From an uncultured Algibacter sp. (GTDB lineage: Bacteria; Bacteroidota; Bacteroidia; Flavobacteriales; Flavobacteriaceae), in the NCBI GenBank assembly GCA_947499935.1, contig CANMQH010000009.1, positions 62,001 through 126,000 of the forward strand: 64,000 bases of DNA. The letters are read 5' to 3'. The translations under genes were made by a program, and so were the position numbers. The notes beneath the pieces were generated by a model, which was given only the letters and a program-made list of their open reading frames with translations, made no database searches and was not told the origin of the DNA. Below, one piece after another: positions 18,364-28,452 of the stretch (the first letter of the stretch is position 1; each line of letters opens with the position of its first letter).

Positions 18364-18522
18364 AATTGAAAATTTTTCGTTAAAACAATTCTATTACAAC
18401 AAAATACCATTAAATAATCTAAAATTATATATCAATTTAGTTTTATTTTCTTAAAAACAACCACACTATTGTTTTATTATCTAATAATGCTAAATTTTGT
18501 TTAAACAAACATACTTTCTATT

Positions 18523-19728
18523 ATGGCATTTAAACCCGCAAACAATATACAGGACTTACAATATTTTGGAGAATTTGGAGGTGTAAACCCTTCCATTTCA
18601 GATTCATCAACCTATACCTTTTTATCAGCAAAAACAATGTTTGATACTTTTGAGGGCAATGCAGACGGTTGTTATCTATATTCCAGACACTCATCACCTT
18701 CAAATTTATATTTAGGTGAAGCGCTAGCAGTCATGGAAGGCACCGAAACCGCAAATGTTTCGGCCTCTGGTATGGGTGCTATAACTCCTGTTTTATTACA
18801 GCTATGTGGTGCTGGAGACCATGTGGTATCTAGCAGAACCATATATGGAGGTACGTATGCTTTTCTTAAAAATTTTACACCTAGATTTAATATCGAAACA
18901 TCGTTTGTAGATATTACCAAACTAGATGCTGTAGAAGCTGCTATTACAAAAAATACTAAAGTATTATATTGCGAATCTGTTAGTAACCCACTTTTAGAAG
19001 TTGCCGATATTAAAGGTTTAGCAAGCATTGCTAAAAAACATCATTTAAAACTTATTGTAGACAATACATTTTCGCCATTATCTATTTCTCCAACCGTTTT
19101 AGGAGCAGATATTGTAATACATAGCTTAACAAAATTTATAAATGGATCTAGCGATACCGTTGGTGGTGTGGTTTGCGGAACACAAGATTTTATAAATGAT
19201 TTACGAAATGTAAACGATGGCGCATCTATGCTACTAGGATCTACAATGGATAGTTTAAGAGCCGCTTCTGTTTTAAAAAACTTAAGAACACTGCATATTA
19301 GAATGCAACAACACAGCAAAAATGCTATGTTTCTTGCTAAAAAATTTGAAGCCGATGGTTTAAAAACAGTGTATCCTGGTTTAGAATCACATCCATCGCA
19401 TACATTATTTAAAAACATGATGAATGAACAATATGGTTTTGGTGGTATGCTAACTATAGATGTTGGTTCTATAGAAAAAGCCAATGCTTTAATGGAACTC
19501 ATGCAAAACAAAAATTTAGGCTATTTAGCGGTTAGTCTTGGGTTTTACAAAACATTATTTTCTGCTCCTGGAAGTTCTACATCATCAGAAATTCCAGAAG
19601 ATGAACAAAAAGAAATGGGTTTAAGTAATGGATTAATTCGATTTTCTATTGGATTAGATGCCGATATAGAACGTACATACCAAATGATGCGTACTTGTAT
19701 GGAATCATTAGATATTTTAAAGGCTTAA
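18523..19728 (+). CDS. Trans-sulfuration family PLP enzyme, methionine gamma-lyase-like
   Basis: The 401-residue Cys/Met metabolism PLP enzyme has the PLP lysine at Lys204 (HSLTKFINGSSD), the cofactor aspartate at Asp180 (LIVDNTF) and the IYGGTY tyrosine at 108. Members cleave or exchange at the gamma carbon of sulfur amino acids. The divergent Lrp-type regulator favours methionine gamma-lyase (methionine to methanethiol, ammonia and 2-oxobutanoate), but cystathionine gamma-lyase or a related synthase cannot be excluded from sequence alone. Length is normal. Confidence 0.85.
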   Translation: MAFKPANNIQDLQYFGEFGGVNPSISDSSTYTFLSAKTMFDTFEGNADGCYLYSRHSSPSNLYLGEALAVMEGTETANVSASGMGAITPVLLQLCGAGDHVVSSRTIYGGTYAFLKNFTPRFNIETSFVDITKLDAVEAAITKNTKVLYCESVSNPLLEVADIKGLASIAKKHHLKLIVDNTFSPLSISPTVLGADIVIHSLTKFINGSSDTVGGVVCGTQDFINDLRNVNDGASMLLGSTMDSLRAASVLKNLRTLHIRMQQHSKNAMFLAKKFEADGLKTVYPGLESHPSHTLFKNMMNEQYGFGGMLTIDVGSIEKANALMELMQNKNLGYLAVSLGFYKTLFSAPGSSTSSEIPEDEQKEMGLSNGLIRFSIGLDADIERTYQMMRTCMESLDILKA

Positions 19729-19778
19729 TTCATTAGACTCACAAATTAGCATTATTTTAATATATATATGTGAAAACA

Positions 19779-19809
19779 AAATCCCCATGCTTGGGGGCAC
19801 AGGGGATTT
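19779..19809. terminator. Hairpin in convergent gap
   Basis: AAATCCCC (19779-19786) pairs with GGGGATTT (19802-19809) and is flanked by A/T runs, between the convergent PLP-enzyme gene and the hypothetical gene at 19843. Likely terminates both. Confidence 0.6.
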
Positions 19810-19842
19810 AAAAAATAACTTAGTAAGTAGGTTAATCTTAAG

Positions 19843-20229
19843 TTATACTGGATTACCAATCTTTAACATAAGTAAAGATTTGTAATAATTTATTTTGTTT
19901 ACAATATCAATAACACTTTTTTGAATACTTGTTTTTATATCTAAAGTTTCTTGTTTTTTAACGCTGTCGTTTTCAAAAAATAAATTTATTTCCATTAACG
20001 AAATATAATGAAGTGTTTCTAATTGTTTTTGCAAGGCTAAATTACTTTTAGATATATTAGCTTTTATATCTGTAAGTGATAAAAACCGAGGTTCGTGAGT
20101 TGCACTATCTTTAATGAATTGATTTTTTGAATCTTTCGTTTTATTTAATATGCGCTTAATGCTTAATTTTTTAATTTTAGAATCTAAAGTCATTAGATTT
20201 TTATTAAAAGATTGTTTATTAAGTTTCAT
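19843..20229 (-). CDS. Hypothetical lysine-rich small protein
   Basis: I do not recognise a family. The 128-residue protein has no signal or membrane helix, is rich in Lys, Ser, Ile and Leu, and is predicted by eye to be mostly helical (LALQKQLETLHYISLMEINLF could be a coiled coil). It stands alone between convergent and divergent neighbours. The start has a short AT-rich leader. Real but unassigned. Confidence 0.6.
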   Translation of the reverse strand: MKLNKQSFNKNLMTLDSKIKKLSIKRILNKTKDSKNQFIKDSATHEPRFLSLTDIKANISKSNLALQKQLETLHYISLMEINLFFENDSVKKQETLDIKTSIQKSVIDIVNKINYYKSLLMLKIGNPV

Positions 20230-20420
20230 TTTTTTGTAATTATTTGTTGTGTTTTTTTTGTTAATTCTACTAAAAAAATTAATCCTTTTTAGTTGCTGTT
20301 CATAAAGTAAGACACCCCCATTTTTAAAAAGTCACATCATTTTTATTTTTTTTAAAAAAATATATTAGTTTTTTGCTGAAAAAGCCATAATATCGTAACA
20401 TTACGTTTAAAATAAACCAC

Positions 20421-21887
20421 ATGTCTGAGGATAATAATATTTCTAAATTTAAAGCCAACAACCAAAATATCATAGAGAATAAAGAGTTGAATATTTGGGA
20501 AGCACTTATTCCTGTAGCTTTATTAATGGCATTATTATTTTATAATATCATATATGCTGATGGCGGATTATTGGGTGACTATTCAAATCAATTTATTTTA
20601 CTCATTGGAGGAGCTATAGCTGCCATAGTTGGTTTTTATAATAAAGTATCCTATAACCGTATGTTAACCGAGATATGGGAAAACCTAAAAAGTGTTTTTG
20701 TACCTATTTTAATTTTATTCTTAGTTGGTGCTTTAGCAGGAACTTGGTTAATAAGTGGCGTAATACCAGCTATGGTATATTACGGCCTACAGGTGCTTAG
20801 CCCAGAAATATTTTTACCTGCCTCGGTGGTTATAGCCGCCGTAATATCTATTGCCACAGGAAGCTCTTGGACAACCTCTGCTACTGTAGGCATAGCATTA
20901 GTTGGCATTGGCACAGCACTTGGTATAAACCCAGGAATGATTGCTGGTGCTGTAATTTCTGGCGCCTATTTTGGTGATAAAATGTCGCCTTTAAGTGATA
21001 CCACAAATCTTGCTCCTGCTATGGCTGGCACAGATTTGTTTACACATATTAAATATATGTCTATTACAACAGTGCCTACCATAATAATTACATTAATTGT
21101 TTTTTGTATTTTAAGTATCAATGCTAACACTACCGGAAATGCGGATGTTAGTAATTTATTAGAAAACATAAAAACAACCTTTTATATCTCTCCTTGGTTA
21201 TTTTTTGTCCCTGCTATTGTAATCATTTTAATATTAATGAAAACAAAACCTCTTGTGGCGTTAAGTGCAGGTGTTATATTAGCTGCTATATTTTCATTTG
21301 TTTTTCAACCTGAAGTATTAAATACACTTGGAGATTCTCAAATATCTACTGTAATAACTTCAATTTTTACAGACACACAAATTACAACAGATAACGATAA
21401 ATTAAACAAGCTTTTTTCTGCCGGCGGTATGAAAGGTATGTTATGGACTATTTACCTCATTATTTGTGCTATGGTATTTGGTGGTATTATGGATGCTATT
21501 GGCGCATTATCCAAAATAACTAAAGTTTTACTCTCTGTAGCCTCTTCTGTTTTTGGTTTATTTGCAAGTACTGTAATAAGTTGCTTAGGCTTAAATACAA
21601 TTGCTTCAGACCAATACTTGGCTATTGTTATACCTGGCAAGATGTTTAAAAAAGCATTTGAAGACAAAGGTCTAGCTCCAGAAAATCTAAGCCGTACACT
21701 AGAGGACTCAGGCACAGTAACTTCCGTTTTAATCCCTTGGAATACTTGTGGAGCCTATCAGTCTGGTGTTTTAGGTGTCGGTGTTAGCGAATATTTTGTA
21801 TATGCTATATTTAATTGGCTAAGTCCATTTACAACACTCTTATTTGCCGCTTTAAATATTAAAATCAAACAATTAATAAAAAAATAA
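20421..21887 (+). CDS. nhaC: Na+/H+ antiporter NhaC family
   Basis: The 488-residue inner-membrane protein has about 11-12 helices. It carries NhaC-family segments, including ATGSSWTTSATVGIALVGIG, SGAYFGDKMSPLSDTTNLAP and, near the C-terminus, LEDSGTVTSVLIPWNTCGA. It exchanges cytoplasmic Na+ for protons and fits a marine lifestyle. A long soluble N-terminal start (about 25 residues) precedes the first helix. Stand-alone gene with a 190-bp upstream gap that shows no further feature beyond AT-rich sequence. Confidence 0.93.
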   Translation: MSEDNNISKFKANNQNIIENKELNIWEALIPVALLMALLFYNIIYADGGLLGDYSNQFILLIGGAIAAIVGFYNKVSYNRMLTEIWENLKSVFVPILILFLVGALAGTWLISGVIPAMVYYGLQVLSPEIFLPASVVIAAVISIATGSSWTTSATVGIALVGIGTALGINPGMIAGAVISGAYFGDKMSPLSDTTNLAPAMAGTDLFTHIKYMSITTVPTIIITLIVFCILSINANTTGNADVSNLLENIKTTFYISPWLFFVPAIVIILILMKTKPLVALSAGVILAAIFSFVFQPEVLNTLGDSQISTVITSIFTDTQITTDNDKLNKLFSAGGMKGMLWTIYLIICAMVFGGIMDAIGALSKITKVLLSVASSVFGLFASTVISCLGLNTIASDQYLAIVIPGKMFKKAFEDKGLAPENLSRTLEDSGTVTSVLIPWNTCGAYQSGVLGVGVSEYFVYAIFNWLSPFTTLLFAALNIKIKQLIKK

Positions 21888-22056
21888 ATTTTCATTATGC
21901 TATAACTTCGAGTTAAATCTTAATAACTCTGTATTTTTAGCATTCATATTTTATCAAATTAACAAAAAAAGATGTCTTTTTTAAGACCATCTGTTATGGC
22001 TATTTATGTATAGTTTTTTCTAATTAATTAGGTTTCTAATTATATGTTCTTGATCG

Positions 22057-22064
22057 TATTTTTG
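22057..22064 (+). promoter_or_regulatory. Candidate -7 promoter box of ahpC
   Basis: TATTTTTG matches the Bacteroidota TAnnTTTG box, 35 bp before the ATG at 22099. A weak -33 candidate TTTC lies 20 bp upstream. Fits the family rule; not proven. Confidence 0.5.
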
Positions 22065-22098
22065 AACCAAAATAATCAATAACAATAAAAATTATAAC

Positions 22099-22743
22099 AT
22101 GGCATTAGTAGGAAAAAAATTTCCAGATTTAAACGTTGACGCAATGAATGAGATGGGCGATACTTTTAAAGTAAACGTTCTAGAAGAAGCTGTTAACAAT
22201 AAGAAAAAAGTAGTATTATTTTGGTATCCAAAAGATTTTACATTTGTATGCCCAACAGAATTACACGCATTTCAAGCAGCAATAGGTGAATTTGAAAAAA
22301 GAAACACTATTGTTATCGGAGCATCTTGCGATACACCAGAAGTTCATTTCGCATGGTTAAGCACAGCAAAAGATAATGGTGGTATTGAAGGTGTAACCTA
22401 CCCTATTCTTGCAGACAGTAACAGAAACTTGTCTAGTGTTTTAGGTATTTTAGATATCACCAACGAAACTTATGATGAAGAAACAGGAACCGTACAAGTT
22501 CAAGGCGATAATGTAACCTACAGAGCTACTTATATTATAGATGAAGACGGTGTTGTACAACACGAAAGCATTAACAATATGCCTTTAGGTAGAAACGTAC
22601 AAGAATACATACGTTTAGTAGATGCTTTAACGCATGTACAAGAAAAAGGAGAAGTTTGTCCAGCAAACTGGGAAGAAGGTAAAGACGCTATGAACGCCAA
22701 TGCCAAAGCTACTGCAGAATATTTAGCTGCTCTTTCAAACTAA
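22099..22743 (+). CDS. ahpC: Alkyl hydroperoxide reductase C-type 2-Cys peroxiredoxin
   Basis: The 214-residue cytoplasmic peroxidase reduces peroxides and alkyl hydroperoxides. The peroxidatic Cys51 lies in DFTFVCPTELHAF and the resolving Cys187 in EKGEVCPANWEEG, so this is a typical 2-Cys enzyme. No ahpF follows; a thioredoxin-like gene 65 bp downstream is the likely electron donor. A palindrome between the two genes may modulate read-through. Preceded by a TAnnTTTG box. Confidence 0.95.
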   Translation: MALVGKKFPDLNVDAMNEMGDTFKVNVLEEAVNNKKKVVLFWYPKDFTFVCPTELHAFQAAIGEFEKRNTIVIGASCDTPEVHFAWLSTAKDNGGIEGVTYPILADSNRNLSSVLGILDITNETYDEETGTVQVQGDNVTYRATYIIDEDGVVQHESINNMPLGRNVQEYIRLVDALTHVQEKGEVCPANWEEGKDAMNANAKATAEYLAALSN

Positions 22744-22757
22744 AAACAAGTAGTATT

Positions 22758-22790
22758 AAACCAGTCAGGTTTTAAAAACCTGACCGGTTT
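22758..22790. repeat. Dispersed palindrome between ahpC and the thioredoxin gene
   Basis: AAACCAGTCAGGTTTT and its complement, with one G-T pair, form a 16-bp stem. Same family as 17657 and 23770. Lying inside a likely operon, it could attenuate or stabilise the mRNA. Confidence 0.8.
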
Positions 22791-22808
22791 TAAAAACATA
22801 ATTAAACT

Positions 22809-23117
22809 ATGATTACAGAATTAAACGAAGATAATTTACAAGACTTAGTTGCCAATAACAATACCGTTGTTGTACAATATTCTGCTACTTGGTGTGGTAA
22901 CTGCCGTATTATGAAGCCAAAAGTTAAAAAATTAGCTTCAGAATTAGAAGGTGTTACTTTTATTATCGCTGATGCAGAAAAGTTTCCAGAAAGTAGAAAA
23001 TTAGCAACAGTGGATAATTTACCAACCTTTGCAACCTTTAAAAACGGTGCATTTGTAAACCAAGTGCAAACTAATAAGTTTGATGTTTTAAAAGAACTAG
23101 TAGAAGAAGTAATATAA
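22809..23117 (+). CDS. Thioredoxin-like protein
   Basis: The 102-residue single thioredoxin fold has active site WCGNC (Cys29, Cys32) in place of the usual WCGPC. The conserved cis-Pro lies in DNLPTFATFKNG. Cytoplasmic, no signal. It is encoded directly after ahpC and before a small conserved gene, so it probably recycles AhpC; this is an inference from position. The CGNC centre should be more oxidising than CGPC. Confidence 0.9.
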   Translation: MITELNEDNLQDLVANNNTVVVQYSATWCGNCRIMKPKVKKLASELEGVTFIIADAEKFPESRKLATVDNLPTFATFKNGAFVNQVQTNKFDVLKELVEEVI

Positions 23118-23201
23118 ATATTTTTGCTTTTTCATAAATTATTAAAGCACTTAAATTAAATAAATTTTCGCTTTCGCGGAAATAGAAAAATATAATAACT
23201 G

Positions 23202-23459
23202 ATGAAGTTACCCGTAATTAAACACTTAACGCAATTTATTGAAGACAATGATGAAGATTTTGTTGTTGAAACCATAGAAACTTTAGAAGCGTTAACCGAA
23301 ATACCTTCATTAAAGGATGAAGAATTAGATGTTATTGGCGAATTAATCTCTAACATGTATGGTGCTATAGAAGTTAATAAAACCATTAAAGAAGGTACTC
23401 CCAAAAAAGAAGCACTCAACGGATTTATGAGTCGTGTTATGGGTTCTATTGATAAATAA
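23202..23459 (+). CDS. Small conserved acidic protein (DUF6952-like)
   Basis: The 85-residue acidic helical protein begins MKLPVIKHLTQFIEDND and has no signal or cysteine. It resembles a small flavobacterial family found behind AhpC-thioredoxin pairs; the family name is from memory and not certain. Its position suggests a part in peroxide defence. Start ATG at 23202 is well placed 84 bp after the thioredoxin stop. Confidence 0.75.
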   Translation: MKLPVIKHLTQFIEDNDEDFVVETIETLEALTEIPSLKDEELDVIGELISNMYGAIEVNKTIKEGTPKKEALNGFMSRVMGSIDK

Positions 23460-23484
23460 ATCAACACACAATAATATTATTAAT

Positions 23485-23521
23485 AAGAGATTGTCTAAAA
23501 CTAAAAGGCAGTCTCTTTTTT
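23485..23521 (+). terminator. Terminator of the ahpC-thioredoxin group
   Basis: AAGAGATTGT pairs with GCAGTCTCTT (two G-T pairs), followed by a T-run, 26 bp after the stop at 23459. The remaining gap to 23965 is AT-rich, holds one palindrome (23770), and shows no gene. Confidence 0.75.
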
Positions 23522-23769
23522 ATTTTATAAAATATAACTAATACCATTTCGTATTTTAAATTACTGTAAAATATAATGATATTTTTTTTCTTTAAACAAA
23601 ATAGAAAAATGAAACATAGCTATAGTTAAGGTTTATTTTTATGTTAAAGTCTAAAGGGAAAAAGAACGTTTTATTACGATTATTTCAGATTCGATATGTT
23701 ATAAAGTACTTGGCAAAAATTCGAGGTAAAAAAATAAATACTTAATTTAAAACATGTTATTTGCTTTGT

Positions 23770-23802
23770 AGACCTGTCAGGTTTTAAAAACCTGACAGGT
23801 CT
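23770..23802. repeat. Dispersed 33-bp palindrome
   Basis: AGACCTGTCAGGTTTT and its exact complement around a central A. The most complete copy of the family seen at 17657, 22758 and 50761. It lies in the 506-bp gap before the AraC gene. Confidence 0.85.
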
Positions 23803-23965
23803 TGAATAAACTTAAAACTTTCGATAGGTTAATTTTTAATCACATTACCAATTTTTGTGATCCAATAAGAAGATATAACCTTAAAAAATGAATACTTAGT
23901 ATCATTTTAAGAAGATTACGTTAAATTTAACGAATCAAAATCATTGAAGTCGTTAAAATAAAACT

Positions 23966-24847
23966 ATGCCTGTCGAAATAGAAAATATCATATTTTCTCG
24001 GTTTGTAAAACAAACCATTCCTTTTGAGTTTATTTCATTGCATGAGTTATATAAACGTTGTAAGCAACACGCTTTCGATTTATCCAATGCACATCGTATA
24101 GAGTTCCATGCACTTATTATTATTACCAAAGGAGAAGGTACACATAGTATTGATTTTAAAGTACAAAAATTATTCCCAGGAGTTATATTACCATTAACCA
24201 AAGAACAGGTGCATGCTTTTGAAAAACAAAAAAACGTAAGTGGTTTTGTTATTTCATTTGAAGAAAACTTGATTACTCAAAATATTAGTGAGCAAAACTT
24301 ATTTCATTTCCTTCAACTATTTCATAATCCAACTATTTTAATAGGTGAAGAAAACATTAAATTATTAACGCCTTTTCTAGACTTACTACAAAACATTATT
24401 ACCAATCAGAATACAAATTTAAAACCAGAACTTATAAAATCTATATTTATGGGTTTATTGTTTCAAATAAAACGTCATTCTATATACCAACATAAAATAT
24501 TTGAAAGCCAACGTTTTAAACACTTTTTAGCATTTAAACAGCTACTTACCGAAACATACCAAGACAACCATAATGCTAAAGATTATGCAAAAAAACTATC
24601 TGTTTCTTATAAATATTTGAATGATGTTTGTAAAGAAATTAGTAATAAAACTGCTAAATCTTTTATTGATAATTGGCTGCTTTTAGAAATAAAAAGAAAC
24701 ATTTCTGAAAAAAAATATGGATCTCAAGAAATAGCCTTTAAAATGGGTTTTAAAGAACCTTCTAACTTTAATCGTTTTTTTAAAAAACATACGGGTCTTA
24801 CTCCAAATCAATTTAAAAAAAACAATAATCTTATTACAAATAGCTAA
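23966..24847 (+). CDS. AraC family transcriptional regulator
   Basis: The 293-residue protein has an N-terminal cupin-type sensing domain (about 20-140) and a C-terminal double HTH (about 195-290), ending in IAFKMGFKEPSNFNRFFKK and TGLTPNQFK, typical AraC signature pieces. It is convergent with katG, so there is no shared promoter to name a target. The inducer is unknown. Start ATG at 23966 is the first in frame. Confidence 0.92.
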   Translation: MPVEIENIIFSRFVKQTIPFEFISLHELYKRCKQHAFDLSNAHRIEFHALIIITKGEGTHSIDFKVQKLFPGVILPLTKEQVHAFEKQKNVSGFVISFEENLITQNISEQNLFHFLQLFHNPTILIGEENIKLLTPFLDLLQNIITNQNTNLKPELIKSIFMGLLFQIKRHSIYQHKIFESQRFKHFLAFKQLLTETYQDNHNAKDYAKKLSVSYKYLNDVCKEISNKTAKSFIDNWLLLEIKRNISEKKYGSQEIAFKMGFKEPSNFNRFFKKHTGLTPNQFKKNNNLITNS

Positions 24848-24950
24848 TACGCTTTTACGTTTAAAATTCTGAAAAATAAAAAGAGACAGTCTAAAAAGCA
24901 TGGTTCATCACCAAACAGAATATTTTCAGATTCTATATAAGATGATATTA

Positions 24951-24990
24951 AAAAACTAAGATTCTGGTAAAAACCAGAATCTTAGTTTTT
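24951..24990. terminator. Bidirectional terminator between araC-type gene and katG
   Basis: A perfect 18-bp stem (24951-24968 with 24973-24990) has core CTAAGATTCTGGT, loop AAAA, A-run left and T-run right. Serves both convergent genes. Confidence 0.85.
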
Positions 24991-25048
24991 TCAACTTTTT
25001 AAACAGTCTCAGTATAATATATGTTAATACTTTTAGTTTAACATCTCG

Positions 25049-27319
<2,271 letters not shown>

Positions 27320-27518
27320 TTATTGTTTAAAATTAATCATTTATAATGTTCTTTAGACGTGTCAAAAATTGATTGTTATTATTTTATAATAGATTTTTGC
27401 TATACAAAACAATAATATGATACAATTTGACTATGTGATAATATATAAAATAATTAAAAAATTTAGGATTATTCTCTCTAGATTGCATATTTTTAAGTCT
27501 TAAAATAAAAACATAATT

Positions 27519-28025
27519 ATGGCTACAGTTACATTAAAAGGAAATGCAATAAATACATTAGGCAATTTACCTAAAGTTGGTACCAAATCACCAGATTTTT
27601 TACTTACAGCAAATGATTTATCCACAAAAAGCCTTAGCGATTTTAAAGGAAAAAAAGTAGTATTAAATATTTTCCCAAGTGTAGACACAGGCACTTGTGC
27701 ACAATCTGTTAGAGCGTTTAATAGAGAAGCTAGCGAATTAAAAAACACGAATGTACTTTGTATCTCTCGCGATTTACCATTTGCACATGCTAGGTTTTGT
27801 GGCGCTGAGGGCTTAGAAAATGTTGTTAGTTTGTCTGATTATAAAGACAACCGTTTTGGTAAAGATTATGGTTTAGTTTTTACTGATGGTCCATTAGAGG
27901 GCTTACATTCTCGCTGTGTTGTTGTTCTTGACGAGCAAGGCACTGTAAAATATACTGAACAAGTTAATGAGATTGTAGATGAGCCAAATTATAAAGCAGC
28001 ATTAGAAGCTTTATTAGATGACTAA
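27519..28025 (+). CDS. tpx: Thiol peroxidase (atypical 2-Cys)
   Basis: The 168-residue peroxiredoxin has peroxidatic Cys60 (SVDTGTCAQSVR) and resolving Cys94 (FAHARFCGAEGLENV), the Tpx arrangement. It reduces hydroperoxides using thioredoxin. The stop overlaps the start of the diacylglycerol kinase gene by 8 bp. Divergent from katG across 229 bp of AT-rich DNA that probably carries both promoters. Confidence 0.95.
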   Translation: MATVTLKGNAINTLGNLPKVGTKSPDFLLTANDLSTKSLSDFKGKKVVLNIFPSVDTGTCAQSVRAFNREASELKNTNVLCISRDLPFAHARFCGAEGLENVVSLSDYKDNRFGKDYGLVFTDGPLEGLHSRCVVVLDEQGTVKYTEQVNEIVDEPNYKAALEALLDD

Positions 28026-28389
28026 TAAAAAAGAATCCTTCTTAATTAATAGGATAAAAAGTGTTGGCTTTGCTTTTAAAGGTGCTTTTTTACTTTTAAA
28101 AACCGAAGCCAGCATTAAAATACAGTTTTGTATAGCTTTATTAGTTACAGTAGCTGGCTTTTATTATAACATTTCATCAAACGAATGGATTGTTCAGTTA
28201 CTAGCTATTGGTCTAGTTATGAGTGCAGAAGGTATGAATACAGCTATTGAGGAAATTGCAAATTTTATACATCCAGAACGGCATAACAAAATTGGTTTAA
28301 TAAAAGATATTGCTGCTGGCGCTGTATTTATAGCCTCTATTTTTGCATCTATAATAGGACTTATTATTTACCTTCCCAAGATTTTTTAA
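28018..28389 (+). CDS. dgkA: Diacylglycerol kinase family protein
   Basis: The 123-residue inner-membrane protein has three helices and the family motif SAEGMNTAIEEIANFI (about 64-79). It phosphorylates diacylglycerol or undecaprenol; Gram-negative members usually act on diacylglycerol, but the Bacteroidota substrate is not certain. Translation is coupled to tpx by an 8-bp overlap. The long soluble N-terminus (KTEASIKIQF) matches the family. Confidence 0.9.
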   Translation: MTNKKESFLINRIKSVGFAFKGAFLLLKTEASIKIQFCIALLVTVAGFYYNISSNEWIVQLLAIGLVMSAEGMNTAIEEIANFIHPERHNKIGLIKDIAAGAVFIASIFASIIGLIIYLPKIF

Positions 28390-28452
28390 AATACTATTAC
28401 CACTAGGATAAACGTTACTAATTTGTATTTTTGTTGAAACTAAAACGTATTA

